This document shows positions 16,528 through 24,819 of a DNA stretch of 64,000 bases, one piece after another; the stretch's first letter is position 1, and every line of letters begins with the position of its first letter. The notes beneath the pieces were generated by a model that was given only the letters and a program-made list of their open reading frames with translations, made no database searches and was not told the origin of the DNA. Origin of the DNA: CAZDKK01 sp964506245 (GTDB lineage: Bacteria; Eisenbacteria; RBG-16-71-46; CAIMUX01; WJJG01); contig CAZDKK010000015.1 in assembly GCA_964506245.1 (NCBI GenBank), forward strand, positions 24,589-88,588, read 5' to 3'. The translations under genes and the position numbers were made by a program.

Positions 16528-19500
16528 CTATCTCACCCGAATCGAACGCCGCGTCACCATCTGATCGGCGCTGCGCAGCCGGGCGAAGTAGACGCCCGAC
16601 GCGGCCCGGCCGCCCCCTTCCAGCGCGCCGTTCCACACCACCGTGTGCTCGGACCCGCCCTCCTGCACCCCGTCGACCAGGGTGGCCACGCGGCGACCCG
16701 CGGCGTCGAAGACCACGAGCTGCACCTCCCCCGACCGGGGCAGGCGGTAGCGCAGGGTGAGATCGGTCCGCCACGGCGCGGGACCCAGCGAGAGCGCGAT
16801 GCGCGGCTCGGACACCTCGCCCGCTTCGGCCCAGCGCGTGCGGAACATCCCCAAGCGCGTGATCGTCGCGCGCAGCGTCCCGTCGGATGCACTCCACTGA
16901 GCGGGCACGGGCTCCCAGACCTGCCCAACCTGCCGCTCCAGGATCGGCAGCGGGGCCGACAGCGCCAGCCCGCTGGGGCGCGGCGGCACCCGCGCCGCGA
17001 GCGCGGCGGGGATCTCGAACTCGAGGTCGGGGGGCGAGAGCAGGAAGCCGTTCGCGGCCGTCGCCTCGGATCCCGCGGCTTGCGGCAGGATCATGACGTA
17101 GCTGCGGATCGCGAGGGCGCGCGGCGGGCAGGACAGCGTCACGAACCCGTCCGGGCCGGTCAGGAAACCGCCATCGCCCGGGGAGACCTCGCCGATCCCG
17201 AAGGACCGCTCGTCCAGCGTGAGGTTGCCAGCCGAATCCCCGACCGCTGCCACGACCCTCACGACCGTGGTGGCGCGCGCCTGATACCAGCCCTGGTAGA
17301 TGCCGTGCGCTGCATCGACCAGCTCCATCTCGATCGGCGCGCCGTTTGCGCGAACGTCGAGTGTGCCCTGCGAGATGTCCTCCGAGGGCGTGGCAATGAT
17401 GCTGACGTCCGACGTGACGCCCGGATTCTGATGCAGGGCGATGTCGACCTGGGGCGGCTGCTGCTGCCACAGCTTGCCGTGCAGCCGCAGCGCGCCGTGC
17501 TCCGCGTCGGAGAGGTAAGAAGCGTAGATGAGCAGAACCTGCCCGTCCGGGCCTTTGGTCGCCAGCGGCCAGCGGGTTGCGCGATCCAGGCCGGCGAAAA
17601 CCTCGACGCCGGCGATGGAGCGACCGTCGGTGCCGTACCGGCCGCCCTTCAAGGTCCAGCGACCCTCACTCCCGGAACGCCAGATCGCCAGGCGGTTGGA
17701 ACCGTCCGTGGCCACCGCCGGCCGATCGGACGCCTGGCTCTGGAGGTCGAGCGGAATGCGGCCTGGGTCGAGAACGAGGCCATCGGGGCGCACGCGCACG
17801 GCGTAGGTTCCCGGCAGATCCGTCCAGCCGATGAAGTAGTTGGCGCCGTCGAAGATGGCGCGCGGAACGCCCGGGTCCGAGCCGGTCGCGAGTCGCACCG
17901 CGAGGTTGGCGTTGCTCCAGGTCGTCGTGGTGTCCGGGAGCTGAACCGCGTAGATCCCGAAGCCCTTGGAAGCCCACAGGATCAGGTTCTGCTCCCCGCT
18001 GCAGGTGAGGCCGGGATCGGAGCTGGTTCCGTAGAGCAGTCTGATCGAGGTCGTCTCGACGGACGAGCCGGGCGCGGTCACCAGTCTGAAGGGCACGAGC
18101 GCCAGCTCTGCACCGCTGTACTCCACACGGCTCAACATGAGGCCTTGGTCCGAGCCGCTCACGTACTTCCAGGCAACCGGGAACCGCTCACCATCCCAGC
18201 CGACCGCGGCCCGGCCCGTGGCGATGTCGGCAATGCGGAGGCGGGCCCCCGTCTGCTGTCCATCCGCGTCGAGCCGCGCCGCGTAGAGGCTCGTCCCCTC
18301 GGTCCAGGTGAGCACGAAACTGCCTGCGCCGAAGGCGAGGGCTGGGGCCCACGGCTGGGGATGTGTTTCGGGCAGGACGGCAAAGGACGGGCCGGCGGGC
18401 ACGCCCTCCGTCGTGACGAACGCGCCGTGGATCTGCCAGCCGCCGATCACCTGTTCATCCCAGACGGTCAAGTACCGGCTGCCGTCGAAGACAACCGCCC
18501 GCGGGATCTGCATCGAGGTGGCCTGCGAGACGATCACGGGGCCGCCGGTGACGACGCCGGCGGCGTCCAGCCAGGACATGCGGATGTCCTGATCATCGCC
18601 CGCCACGGCGATGTACTTCACCGCCCCCACGAAGACGTACTCTTCCCCGTTCCACACGAGCCCGCAGCCGCCCGGCTCCTCGAGGCCCAGGCTGCTGACG
18701 AGGGGAACGATCTCGTATTCGGTGCTGACCTGGGAGCCATCGCTGTTGACGTGAACGCCGTAGTAGGTGGTCGTGGCGCCGCGCTGGAGGACCCAGGCCA
18801 GCTGGTAGCCTCCCGGGCCCCCGGTGATGGTCCGGGAGTCACGCGGCCTGAGCGTCTGCGCAATCCCGAAGCGCGCCGACAGCGTGCCATCGGTCATGAG
18901 CGTCCGGCCGAAGATCTCCCGGTTCGAAGTCTGCGACTGCCCGACGTCGCGGGCTGGCCAGGTCACGAGGAACCGGTCGCCGCCGAAGGCCAGCATCGGG
19001 AGATCGTCCGTGGTGTAGTCGGCGTCCACGACCGCGGCCTCGATCTTGATCGTCTCCTCCGCCGGCGCCCCATCCTCGCTGATGTAGCGCCCCGCGATCT
19101 CGCCGAGGGAGGTCGTGTCGATGCTGGTGATCTGTCCCTGGGAACCGAGGGTCGTGTCGTAGAGGGTCGCTTCCCGGGAGTAGACCAGCAGGTACTGTTC
19201 CCCGTTGAAGGCGATGTCGCCGCCGGTCTGCTGATTGCTCTCGGCGTTGAGGACGATGTACTCCTCGTCCAGAACCTGCCCGTCCGCCGCGGCGATGCGC
19301 GCGCCGTGCGTGGCGAACCTACCCCCCAGCGTGTCGGTCCAGGTCACCATGAAGCTGGATGTCCCGAACGCGAGATCGAGATCCGCCAGCTCGTAGTCCG
19401 ACTCGGTGATGAGCACCGGGGATTCATCGAGGGCCGCGCCGTCGGACCCGAGGCGGACGCCCTCGATCCGGTAAGCGCTCTTGGTCGCGTCGGTGGCCTG

Positions 19501-19914
19501 CCAGATCGCGAGGAACACGCCCCCGCCCGCGGCGATGCGCGGCGCCGTCTGGCGATCGGGGCCCACGGCGATCGGGAGCCCGCTGGGGTCGCGCAGCTCA
19601 CCCTCGGCGGTGACGCGGGCGGCAAAGATGTCCGGATCGCCGAGGCGCTCATCCTGCCAGATCACCCAGCTCTCGTGGGACAGCGTGGTATCGCACGCGA
19701 TGGAAGGAGAGGTTTGCACCTCACCAGCGGCCATCAGCCCGGCGGACGTTCCGATCGCGAAGCGCGGGGAGAGGCCCTCCCAATCCAGATCCTGGGCCGC
19801 GGCTGGCGCACTCCAGAACGCGCCCATGGCCCAGATCACGGCCAGCCAACACCCCATAGCCCGTCCCGCGGGCCAACCGCGCAGCGCCCGGCCACCGCGA
19901 AATCTCGCCTTCAT
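16528..19914 (-). CDS. Large exported protein with FlgD-like C-terminal sorting module
   Basis: 1128 residues. The signal peptide ends APAAAQ. The bulk is repeated WD/kelch-like blades, for example FLVTWTDTLGGRFATHGARI, RYLTVWDEQVIGGWQIHGAF and NYFIGWTDLPGTYAVRVRPD, so a multi-bladed beta-propeller is likely. Near the end come IALSLGPAPWRTDLTLRYRL, VVFDAAGRRVATLVDG and GVYFARLRSADQMVTRRS with an Arg-rich tail, the FlgD-Ig/T9SS-type sorting pattern. Substrate unknown. The ATG at 19914 follows GGGAGGG. It is transcribed from the promoter at 20027-20056. Confidence 0.82.
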   Translation of the reverse strand: MKARFRGGRALRGWPAGRAMGCWLAVIWAMGAFWSAPAAAQDLDWEGLSPRFAIGTSAGLMAAGEVQTSPSIACDTTLSHESWVIWQDERLGDPDIFAARVTAEGELRDPSGLPIAVGPDRQTAPRIAAGGGVFLAIWQATDATKSAYRIEGVRLGSDGAALDESPVLITESDYELADLDLAFGTSSFMVTWTDTLGGRFATHGARIAAADGQVLDEEYIVLNAESNQQTGGDIAFNGEQYLLVYSREATLYDTTLGSQGQITSIDTTSLGEIAGRYISEDGAPAEETIKIEAAVVDADYTTDDLPMLAFGGDRFLVTWPARDVGQSQTSNREIFGRTLMTDGTLSARFGIAQTLRPRDSRTITGGPGGYQLAWVLQRGATTTYYGVHVNSDGSQVSTEYEIVPLVSSLGLEEPGGCGLVWNGEEYVFVGAVKYIAVAGDDQDIRMSWLDAAGVVTGGPVIVSQATSMQIPRAVVFDGSRYLTVWDEQVIGGWQIHGAFVTTEGVPAGPSFAVLPETHPQPWAPALAFGAGSFVLTWTEGTSLYAARLDADGQQTGARLRIADIATGRAAVGWDGERFPVAWKYVSGSDQGLMLSRVEYSGAELALVPFRLVTAPGSSVETTSIRLLYGTSSDPGLTCSGEQNLILWASKGFGIYAVQLPDTTTTWSNANLAVRLATGSDPGVPRAIFDGANYFIGWTDLPGTYAVRVRPDGLVLDPGRIPLDLQSQASDRPAVATDGSNRLAIWRSGSEGRWTLKGGRYGTDGRSIAGVEVFAGLDRATRWPLATKGPDGQVLLIYASYLSDAEHGALRLHGKLWQQQPPQVDIALHQNPGVTSDVSIIATPSEDISQGTLDVRANGAPIEMELVDAAHGIYQGWYQARATTVVRVVAAVGDSAGNLTLDERSFGIGEVSPGDGGFLTGPDGFVTLSCPPRALAIRSYVMILPQAAGSEATAANGFLLSPPDLEFEIPAALAARVPPRPSGLALSAPLPILERQVGQVWEPVPAQWSASDGTLRATITRLGMFRTRWAEAGEVSEPRIALSLGPAPWRTDLTLRYRLPRSGEVQLVVFDAAGRRVATLVDGVQEGGSEHTVVWNGALEGGGRAASGVYFARLRSADQMVTRRSIRVR

Positions 19915-20306
19915 ACCCACTACCCTCCCGGAACCCATCCGTGTGCCTAGGAGCAGGCCCCGCCACCCGGAGCGGCCGGCGGCCACAAGGCAGCGCAAGA
20001 CGCCGGAGCCCGGATACCGGATCCACAGTCTAGGCATTCTAAACGCAGCCCGGCAACGAATGCAGCAGTTTCCCGCACCCCTTCGGAGACCTCGGGCAGG
20101 GCGACCGGAGGCCCCGGGGGTCGCCGGCCCCCCTCCAAGCTCGACGGACCGACGGCCTGCATTCCCACCCGGCGGGGCTCCCCGTCCCGGGGCTGGACGC
20201 CCCAGCGAGGGATCTTCTATGCTGGAACGCTCGCGGGCGGGGATCAGGGCTGCAGCCACCGTGCGACCCCAGCGGCCCGCGCAGACCAAGACCGGGAGGA
20301 GGACCC
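19915..20306. other. Divergent intergenic region upstream of citrate lyase
   Basis: 392 bp, GC-rich, with no convincing gene. It carries the minus-strand promoter at 20027-20056 and, near 20120-20210, several GC-rich inverted repeats. The citDE Shine-Dalgarno (GGGAGGAGGA) lies at its right end. Confidence 0.5.
20027..20056 (-). promoter_or_regulatory. Candidate promoter for the large exported protein
   Basis: On the minus strand, TTGCCG (20056-20051), an 18-nt spacer and TAGACT (20032-20027), giving a leader of about 105 nt before the ATG at 19914. The hexamers are identical to those at 7545-7573. Confidence 0.45.
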
Positions 20307-21518
20307 ATGCCGGAGCAGGCTTCGGCCGGAAGGCGAGACGCGAAGTCGGACCTCATTGTCACGATGACCAAAGGCGGGCCGCCCGAGAACGAGGTCCGCA
20401 TTGAGAGTTCGGCAATCCACCTGTTTGGCAAGCGGGTCGAGGAGATCGCGCGGGCCACGCTGGAGAAGCTGGGGGTCCGGAACACCCAGGTGGCCATCAG
20501 CGATCGGGCCGCCTTCGACTGGGTAATCATGGCCCGCGTGGAAGCCGCGGCCAAGCGGCTCTACCCAGAGCTGGCCGGCGAGGCCCTGCCCGAGCTGGCC
20601 ACCCCGTTCCGGCCCACGCCGCGGGATCGCATGCGCCGCTCGCGGCTCTATCTGCCGGGCGTCAACCCGGACCTCATGCTCAACGCGGGCCTCTTCGGGC
20701 CGGATGGGGTGATCCTCGACCTCGAGGACTCGGTCTCCCCGGCGGAGAAGGACACCGCGCGGATCCTGGTGCGCAATGCGCTGCGCGCGATCGACTTCGG
20801 GAACGCCGAGCGCATGGTGCGCATCAACCCCACCCCGGCCGGGCTCATGGACCTGCCGGCGGTCGTCCCTCACGGCGTCAATCTGATCCTGATCCCCAAG
20901 GCCGAGAAGCCGAGCGACATCACGGAGGTCGCCAACGCCATCGACCAGATCACGACCCGCCACCGCATCACCGACCCGATCTGGCTGATGCCGATCCTCG
21001 AGAGCGCCAGGGGCGTGCTCAACGCCCAGCCGATCGGCGCGGCCCACGAGCGCGTGGCCGCGCTCTCCTTTGGCGCGGAGGACTTCACCCGCGACATCCA
21101 GGCCGAGCGCACGGTGGAGGGGCGCGAGAGCTTCGTCGCCCGCTCGCTGGTCGTGCTCGGCGCGCGCGCCGCCGGGGTGCAGCCGATCGACACGGTCTTC
21201 TCCGACGTCGAGGACTCCGCGGGACTGCGCGCGAGCGTGCTCGAGGCGATCGCGCTCGGCTTCGAGGGCAAGGGCTGTATCCACCCGCGGCAGATCGAGG
21301 TGATCCACGAGGCCTTCCGGCCGAAGGACGCGGACCTCGTCCACGCCCTCAACGTCAAGGCCGCCATGGAGGAGGCCGAGCGCAACGGCTCGGGGGTCAT
21401 CAGCCTGGGGACGAAGATGGTGGACCCGCCGGTCGTGGCCCGCGCGCTGCGACTCTTGCGGGTGGCCGCCGAGATGGGCATCGACGTCGCGGCCCTGGCG
21501 CCGAAGAAGGAGGGTTGA
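20307..21518 (+). CDS. citDE: Citrate lyase fused acyl-carrier (CitD) and beta (CitE) subunits
   Basis: 403 residues. Residues 1-100 match citrate lyase gamma subunit CitD: Ser14 in AKSDLIV is at the position of the prosthetic-group serine, and FGKRVEEIARATLEKLGVRN and VIMARVEAAAKRL match the CitD core. From about residue 109 (RRSRLYLPGVNPDLM, DGVILDLEDSVSPAEKDTAR, GAEDFTRDIQ) it is CitE, the HpcH/HpaI-fold citryl-ACP lyase. The two subunits are normally separate genes (citD, citE). The ATG follows GGGAGGAGGA. Its stop lies 3 nt before citF. Citrate lyase splits citrate to acetate and oxaloacetate. No citC, citX or citG (needed for prosthetic-group attachment and acetylation) is in the window. 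Confidence 0.88.
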   Translation: MPEQASAGRRDAKSDLIVTMTKGGPPENEVRIESSAIHLFGKRVEEIARATLEKLGVRNTQVAISDRAAFDWVIMARVEAAAKRLYPELAGEALPELATPFRPTPRDRMRRSRLYLPGVNPDLMLNAGLFGPDGVILDLEDSVSPAEKDTARILVRNALRAIDFGNAERMVRINPTPAGLMDLPAVVPHGVNLILIPKAEKPSDITEVANAIDQITTRHRITDPIWLMPILESARGVLNAQPIGAAHERVAALSFGAEDFTRDIQAERTVEGRESFVARSLVVLGARAAGVQPIDTVFSDVEDSAGLRASVLEAIALGFEGKGCIHPRQIEVIHEAFRPKDADLVHALNVKAAMEEAERNGSGVISLGTKMVDPPVVARALRLLRVAAEMGIDVAALAPKKEG

Positions 21519-21521
21519 TCC

Positions 21522-23084
21522 GTGGCCGAGATGGTCAAGAACGCGGTGGGACGCCTCGTGCCCACAGAAGTCAACGGCAAGGCGCAGACCCCCTTCCTCG
21601 GCGTGGCCAAGTTCGAGCCCACGGGCCGCACGGTGGGCACGCCGATCCGCGCTTGCCACCATTACCCGCTCGACAAGCGCGTGCCGACGATGCGCGACGC
21701 GCTGGAGAAGGTGGGGCTGCGCGACGGCATGACGATCGGCATGCACCACCACATGCGCAACGGCGATCAGATCATCGTACCGCTCTTCGACACGATCGCC
21801 GAGATGGGCGTGAGGGACATCATCTTCGCCCCCTCGGCGCTCTTCCCGTGCCACGAGCCGCTGATCAAGCACCTCGACAGCGGGGTGATCCACCAAATCG
21901 AAGGTTCGATGAACGGCCCGATCGGGAAGTACTGCAGCGAGGGGCGGATGAAGGGCATGGCCATCCTGCGCTCGCACGGGGGCCGCTACCAGGCGATCCA
22001 GGACGGGGATCTGCACATCGACATCGGCATCATCCCCGCCCCATCGGCTGACATGATGGGCAACGCGACCGGCGCCTACGGCCCCTCGGCCTGTGGCTCC
22101 CTCGGGTTTGCGCTGGCCGACTCCGAGTACGCCGACAACGTCATCGTCGTGACGGACAACCTGGTCGAGGTGCCTTGCATCCCCTGGGAGATCCAGGGCA
22201 TGAGCGCCGACGTGGTCGTCGAGGTGCCCAAGATCGGCGATCCATCCAAGATCGTCTCGGGCACGACCGAGCTGACGAAGAGCCCCACGCGGCTCCTGAT
22301 CTCGAAGTACGTGGCCGACTTCATCGAGGCGGCCGGCTACTTGGGTCAGCCCTTCCAGGCCGGCGCGGGCGGCATCTCGCTGGCCGCGATCATCTTCATC
22401 GCCGAGCGCATGCGGGCCAAGGGACTGCGTGCCGCGTTCGCCCGCGGCGGATCGACCCAAGTCCTCGTCGACATGCTCAACGAGGGGCTGATCGGCGCCA
22501 TCCTCGACGGGCAGACCTTCGATCTGGCCGGTGTGAAATCGATCGGCGAGCACCCGCGCCACGTGCCCACGACGCCCTTCACGAGCTACAACTACCACGG
22601 CAAGGGCAACTGGGCACCCTACATCGCCACGGCCGTGCTGGGTGCGACCGAGGTCGACGTCAACTTCCAGGCCAACGTCGTGACCCACTCGGACGGCTAC
22701 CTGCTCCACGGAATCGGCGGCTGGCAGAACACGCTCTTCGGCGAGTGCTCGATCCTGGCGTTCCCGCTCTTCCGCGGCCGGATCCCGATCGTGATGGACC
22801 AGGTCACCACGGTCTGTGCCCCGGGCGAGCTGATCACCGCTGTGATCACCGAGCGGGGCATCGCGGTCAACCCGAAGCACCGCAACGGCCCGGCGATTCT
22901 CGAGCGCATCAAGGGCTCGGGGCTGCCGCTCACCACGATCGAGGAGTTGCACGAGATCGGGCGCAAGATGTGCGGCCAGCCGCAGCCGCCCGACGTCGAC
23001 CGCAGCCGCCCGGTCGCGGCGATCAAATGGGTCGACGGGACGGTGATCGACACGGTGTACAAGGTGAACTACGCCGGGGTCTGA
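21522..23084 (+). CDS. citF: Citrate lyase alpha subunit
   Basis: 520 residues, the full usual length. NAVGRLVPTEVNGKAQTPFLG opens the protein, followed by MTIGMHHHMRNGD, HIDIGIIPAPSADMMGN and GNATGAYGPSACGSLGFA, all typical of CitF, the citrate:acetyl-ACP transferase. It transfers the acyl-carrier thioester from acetyl to citrate before CitE cleaves it. The start is GTG at 21522, 3 nt after the citDE stop, so the pair is translationally coupled. Its last 16 bp overlap the convergent permease gene. Confidence 0.93.
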   Translation: MAEMVKNAVGRLVPTEVNGKAQTPFLGVAKFEPTGRTVGTPIRACHHYPLDKRVPTMRDALEKVGLRDGMTIGMHHHMRNGDQIIVPLFDTIAEMGVRDIIFAPSALFPCHEPLIKHLDSGVIHQIEGSMNGPIGKYCSEGRMKGMAILRSHGGRYQAIQDGDLHIDIGIIPAPSADMMGNATGAYGPSACGSLGFALADSEYADNVIVVTDNLVEVPCIPWEIQGMSADVVVEVPKIGDPSKIVSGTTELTKSPTRLLISKYVADFIEAAGYLGQPFQAGAGGISLAAIIFIAERMRAKGLRAAFARGGSTQVLVDMLNEGLIGAILDGQTFDLAGVKSIGEHPRHVPTTPFTSYNYHGKGNWAPYIATAVLGATEVDVNFQANVVTHSDGYLLHGIGGWQNTLFGECSILAFPLFRGRIPIVMDQVTTVCAPGELITAVITERGIAVNPKHRNGPAILERIKGSGLPLTTIEELHEIGRKMCGQPQPPDVDRSRPVAAIKWVDGTVIDTVYKVNYAGV

Positions 23085-24559
23085 GGCCCGGTCGCACCGC
23101 GCCTGCGCCACAGCCAGTAGACGGGGATGCCCAGCAGCACGATCACCATCCCCGGCCAGGTGTAGCGCGGCTTCACGATCAGCAGGTCCACGCAGATCGC
23201 CAGCGAGGCGAGCACGTAGAGCGCCGGCAGCACCGGATAGCCGGGGGCGCGAAAGGGCCGCTCGTCGTGCGGGCGGCGCCGGCGCAGGATGAAGATGCCC
23301 GCGACGGTGAGCGAGTAGAAGATGAGCACGGCGAAGATGACGTAATCGAGCAGATCGCCGTAGCGCCCCGAGAGGCACAGCGCGCACGACCAGATCCCCT
23401 GGAAGACCAGCGCCACCCCGGGCACGGCGTGACGGTTGAGAACGCCGGTGCGGCGGAAGAAGAGCCCATCGCGCGCCATGGTGTAGTAGACCCGTGCCGC
23501 GCTCAGGATCATCCCGTTGTTGCAGCCGAAGGTGGAGATCATGATGCACAGGGCCATCACCACGGCGGCGGCCGGGCCCAGGATCGCCCCGGCGGCAGCC
23601 GCGCCGACCCGGTCGTCCGTGGCGAACTGGATACCGCGCCCCGCCGCGTCGGTCGCCCGGGGATCCCCGGCCACGGGCAGCGCCAGCACGTAGGCGAGGT
23701 TCGCGAGCAGGTAGAGCACGACGACCGCTGCCACCCCGATGCCCAGCGACCGCGCCACCGTGCGCCGCGGGTCCACGGTCTCGCTGGCCGTGAAGGTGGA
23801 GCTGTTCCACGCGTCGCAGGCGAACAGGGCCCCGACCGAGGCGGCCCCCAGCGCCATCCACAGCGGCAGCCCGGTAAGCGCTTCGCGGATGACCCCTCCG
23901 TCGGCTTGCGCGATCACGCGGCTCGCGCCCCAGAAGTGGGTGAAGTTGGCGGAGATCGCCGCGTGGTTGCGCCCGAGCCAGAGACCGAGCCCGATGAGTC
24001 CCAGCAGGGCAGCGACCTTGGTCAGCGTGAAGACGTCCTGGATGAGCTTGCCGGCGCGCAGCCCCCGCGTGTTGACCCAGGTGAGCAGGGCGATGCTGGC
24101 AATGGCCACGAGCTGCGCGGCGTTGATCGGCCAACCCAACACCCGGCCGAGCACGTGCTCCTCGCTCCAGGCCGGGACGAGGACGGCCACGTACTTGGCG
24201 AAGGCCACCCCCACCGCGGCGATGGATCCCGGCTGGATGACCAGGAAGAGCGTCCAGCCATAGAGGAAGCCCATGAGCGGGTTGTAGCACTCGCGCAGGT
24301 AGACGTATTGCCCGCCGGCCTGGGGCATCATCCCGGCCAGCTCGCCGTAGCTCAGGGCGGCCACCAAGGTGAGGAGGCCACTGGCCAGCCAGACCAGCAA
24401 CAGCCAGCCGGCCGATCCGAGCGTGCGGGCTATGTCAGGGCTGACGACGAAGATGCCCGAGCCGACCATCGACCCGATCACCAGCATTGTCGCATCGAGC
24501 AACCGGATCTCCCGGCGCCAGGCGGGCGGCGCCGGCTGCAGTGCTGATCCCGATCCCAT
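23069..24559 (-). CDS. APC-superfamily amino-acid permease
   Basis: 496 residues with 12 predicted helices. The N-terminal LLDATMLVIGSMVGSGIFVV is the APC signature with the GSGIF unwound helix, followed by GGQYVYLRECYNPLMGFLYG and a helix 6-8 region ending CIMISTFGCNNGMILSAARV, typical of the LAT/cationic amino-acid branch. It imports or exchanges an amino acid or amine; specificity is unknown. The ATG at 24559 is chosen because the region upstream of it is not coding-like. Its 3' end overlaps citF by 16 bp tail to tail, so it is not in the citrate lyase operon. Confidence 0.88.
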   Translation of the reverse strand: MGSGSALQPAPPAWRREIRLLDATMLVIGSMVGSGIFVVSPDIARTLGSAGWLLLVWLASGLLTLVAALSYGELAGMMPQAGGQYVYLRECYNPLMGFLYGWTLFLVIQPGSIAAVGVAFAKYVAVLVPAWSEEHVLGRVLGWPINAAQLVAIASIALLTWVNTRGLRAGKLIQDVFTLTKVAALLGLIGLGLWLGRNHAAISANFTHFWGASRVIAQADGGVIREALTGLPLWMALGAASVGALFACDAWNSSTFTASETVDPRRTVARSLGIGVAAVVVLYLLANLAYVLALPVAGDPRATDAAGRGIQFATDDRVGAAAAGAILGPAAAVVMALCIMISTFGCNNGMILSAARVYYTMARDGLFFRRTGVLNRHAVPGVALVFQGIWSCALCLSGRYGDLLDYVIFAVLIFYSLTVAGIFILRRRRPHDERPFRAPGYPVLPALYVLASLAICVDLLIVKPRYTWPGMVIVLLGIPVYWLWRRRGATGPQTPA

Positions 24560-24819
24560 GGGGACGCACTCTACCAGAGCGGTCGGCCGCGGGCCACGTG
24601 CGGCACCCAGCCCTTTGCGTGGACATACGTATACATGCCTCGACGTTGCTTGAATCGGTGGTTTGGCAGGCTGATACTGAATGATGACTGTAGGTCGGAC
24701 TGGCCAGCGCAACTTGGCCGTCCCTATCGGTGGGTCAGTTCGAGGGCAACCTGTATCCAGCACACGAGCCTCTTTTCGCTCGGCATCTTCAGGTCTCCCC
24801 ACTCGAGGAGGAATCATCC

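Noticed and set aside
24600..24700. Sigma54-type promoter near 24662 (TTGGCAGG)
   Set aside because: The GG and GC elements are not at the required spacing.
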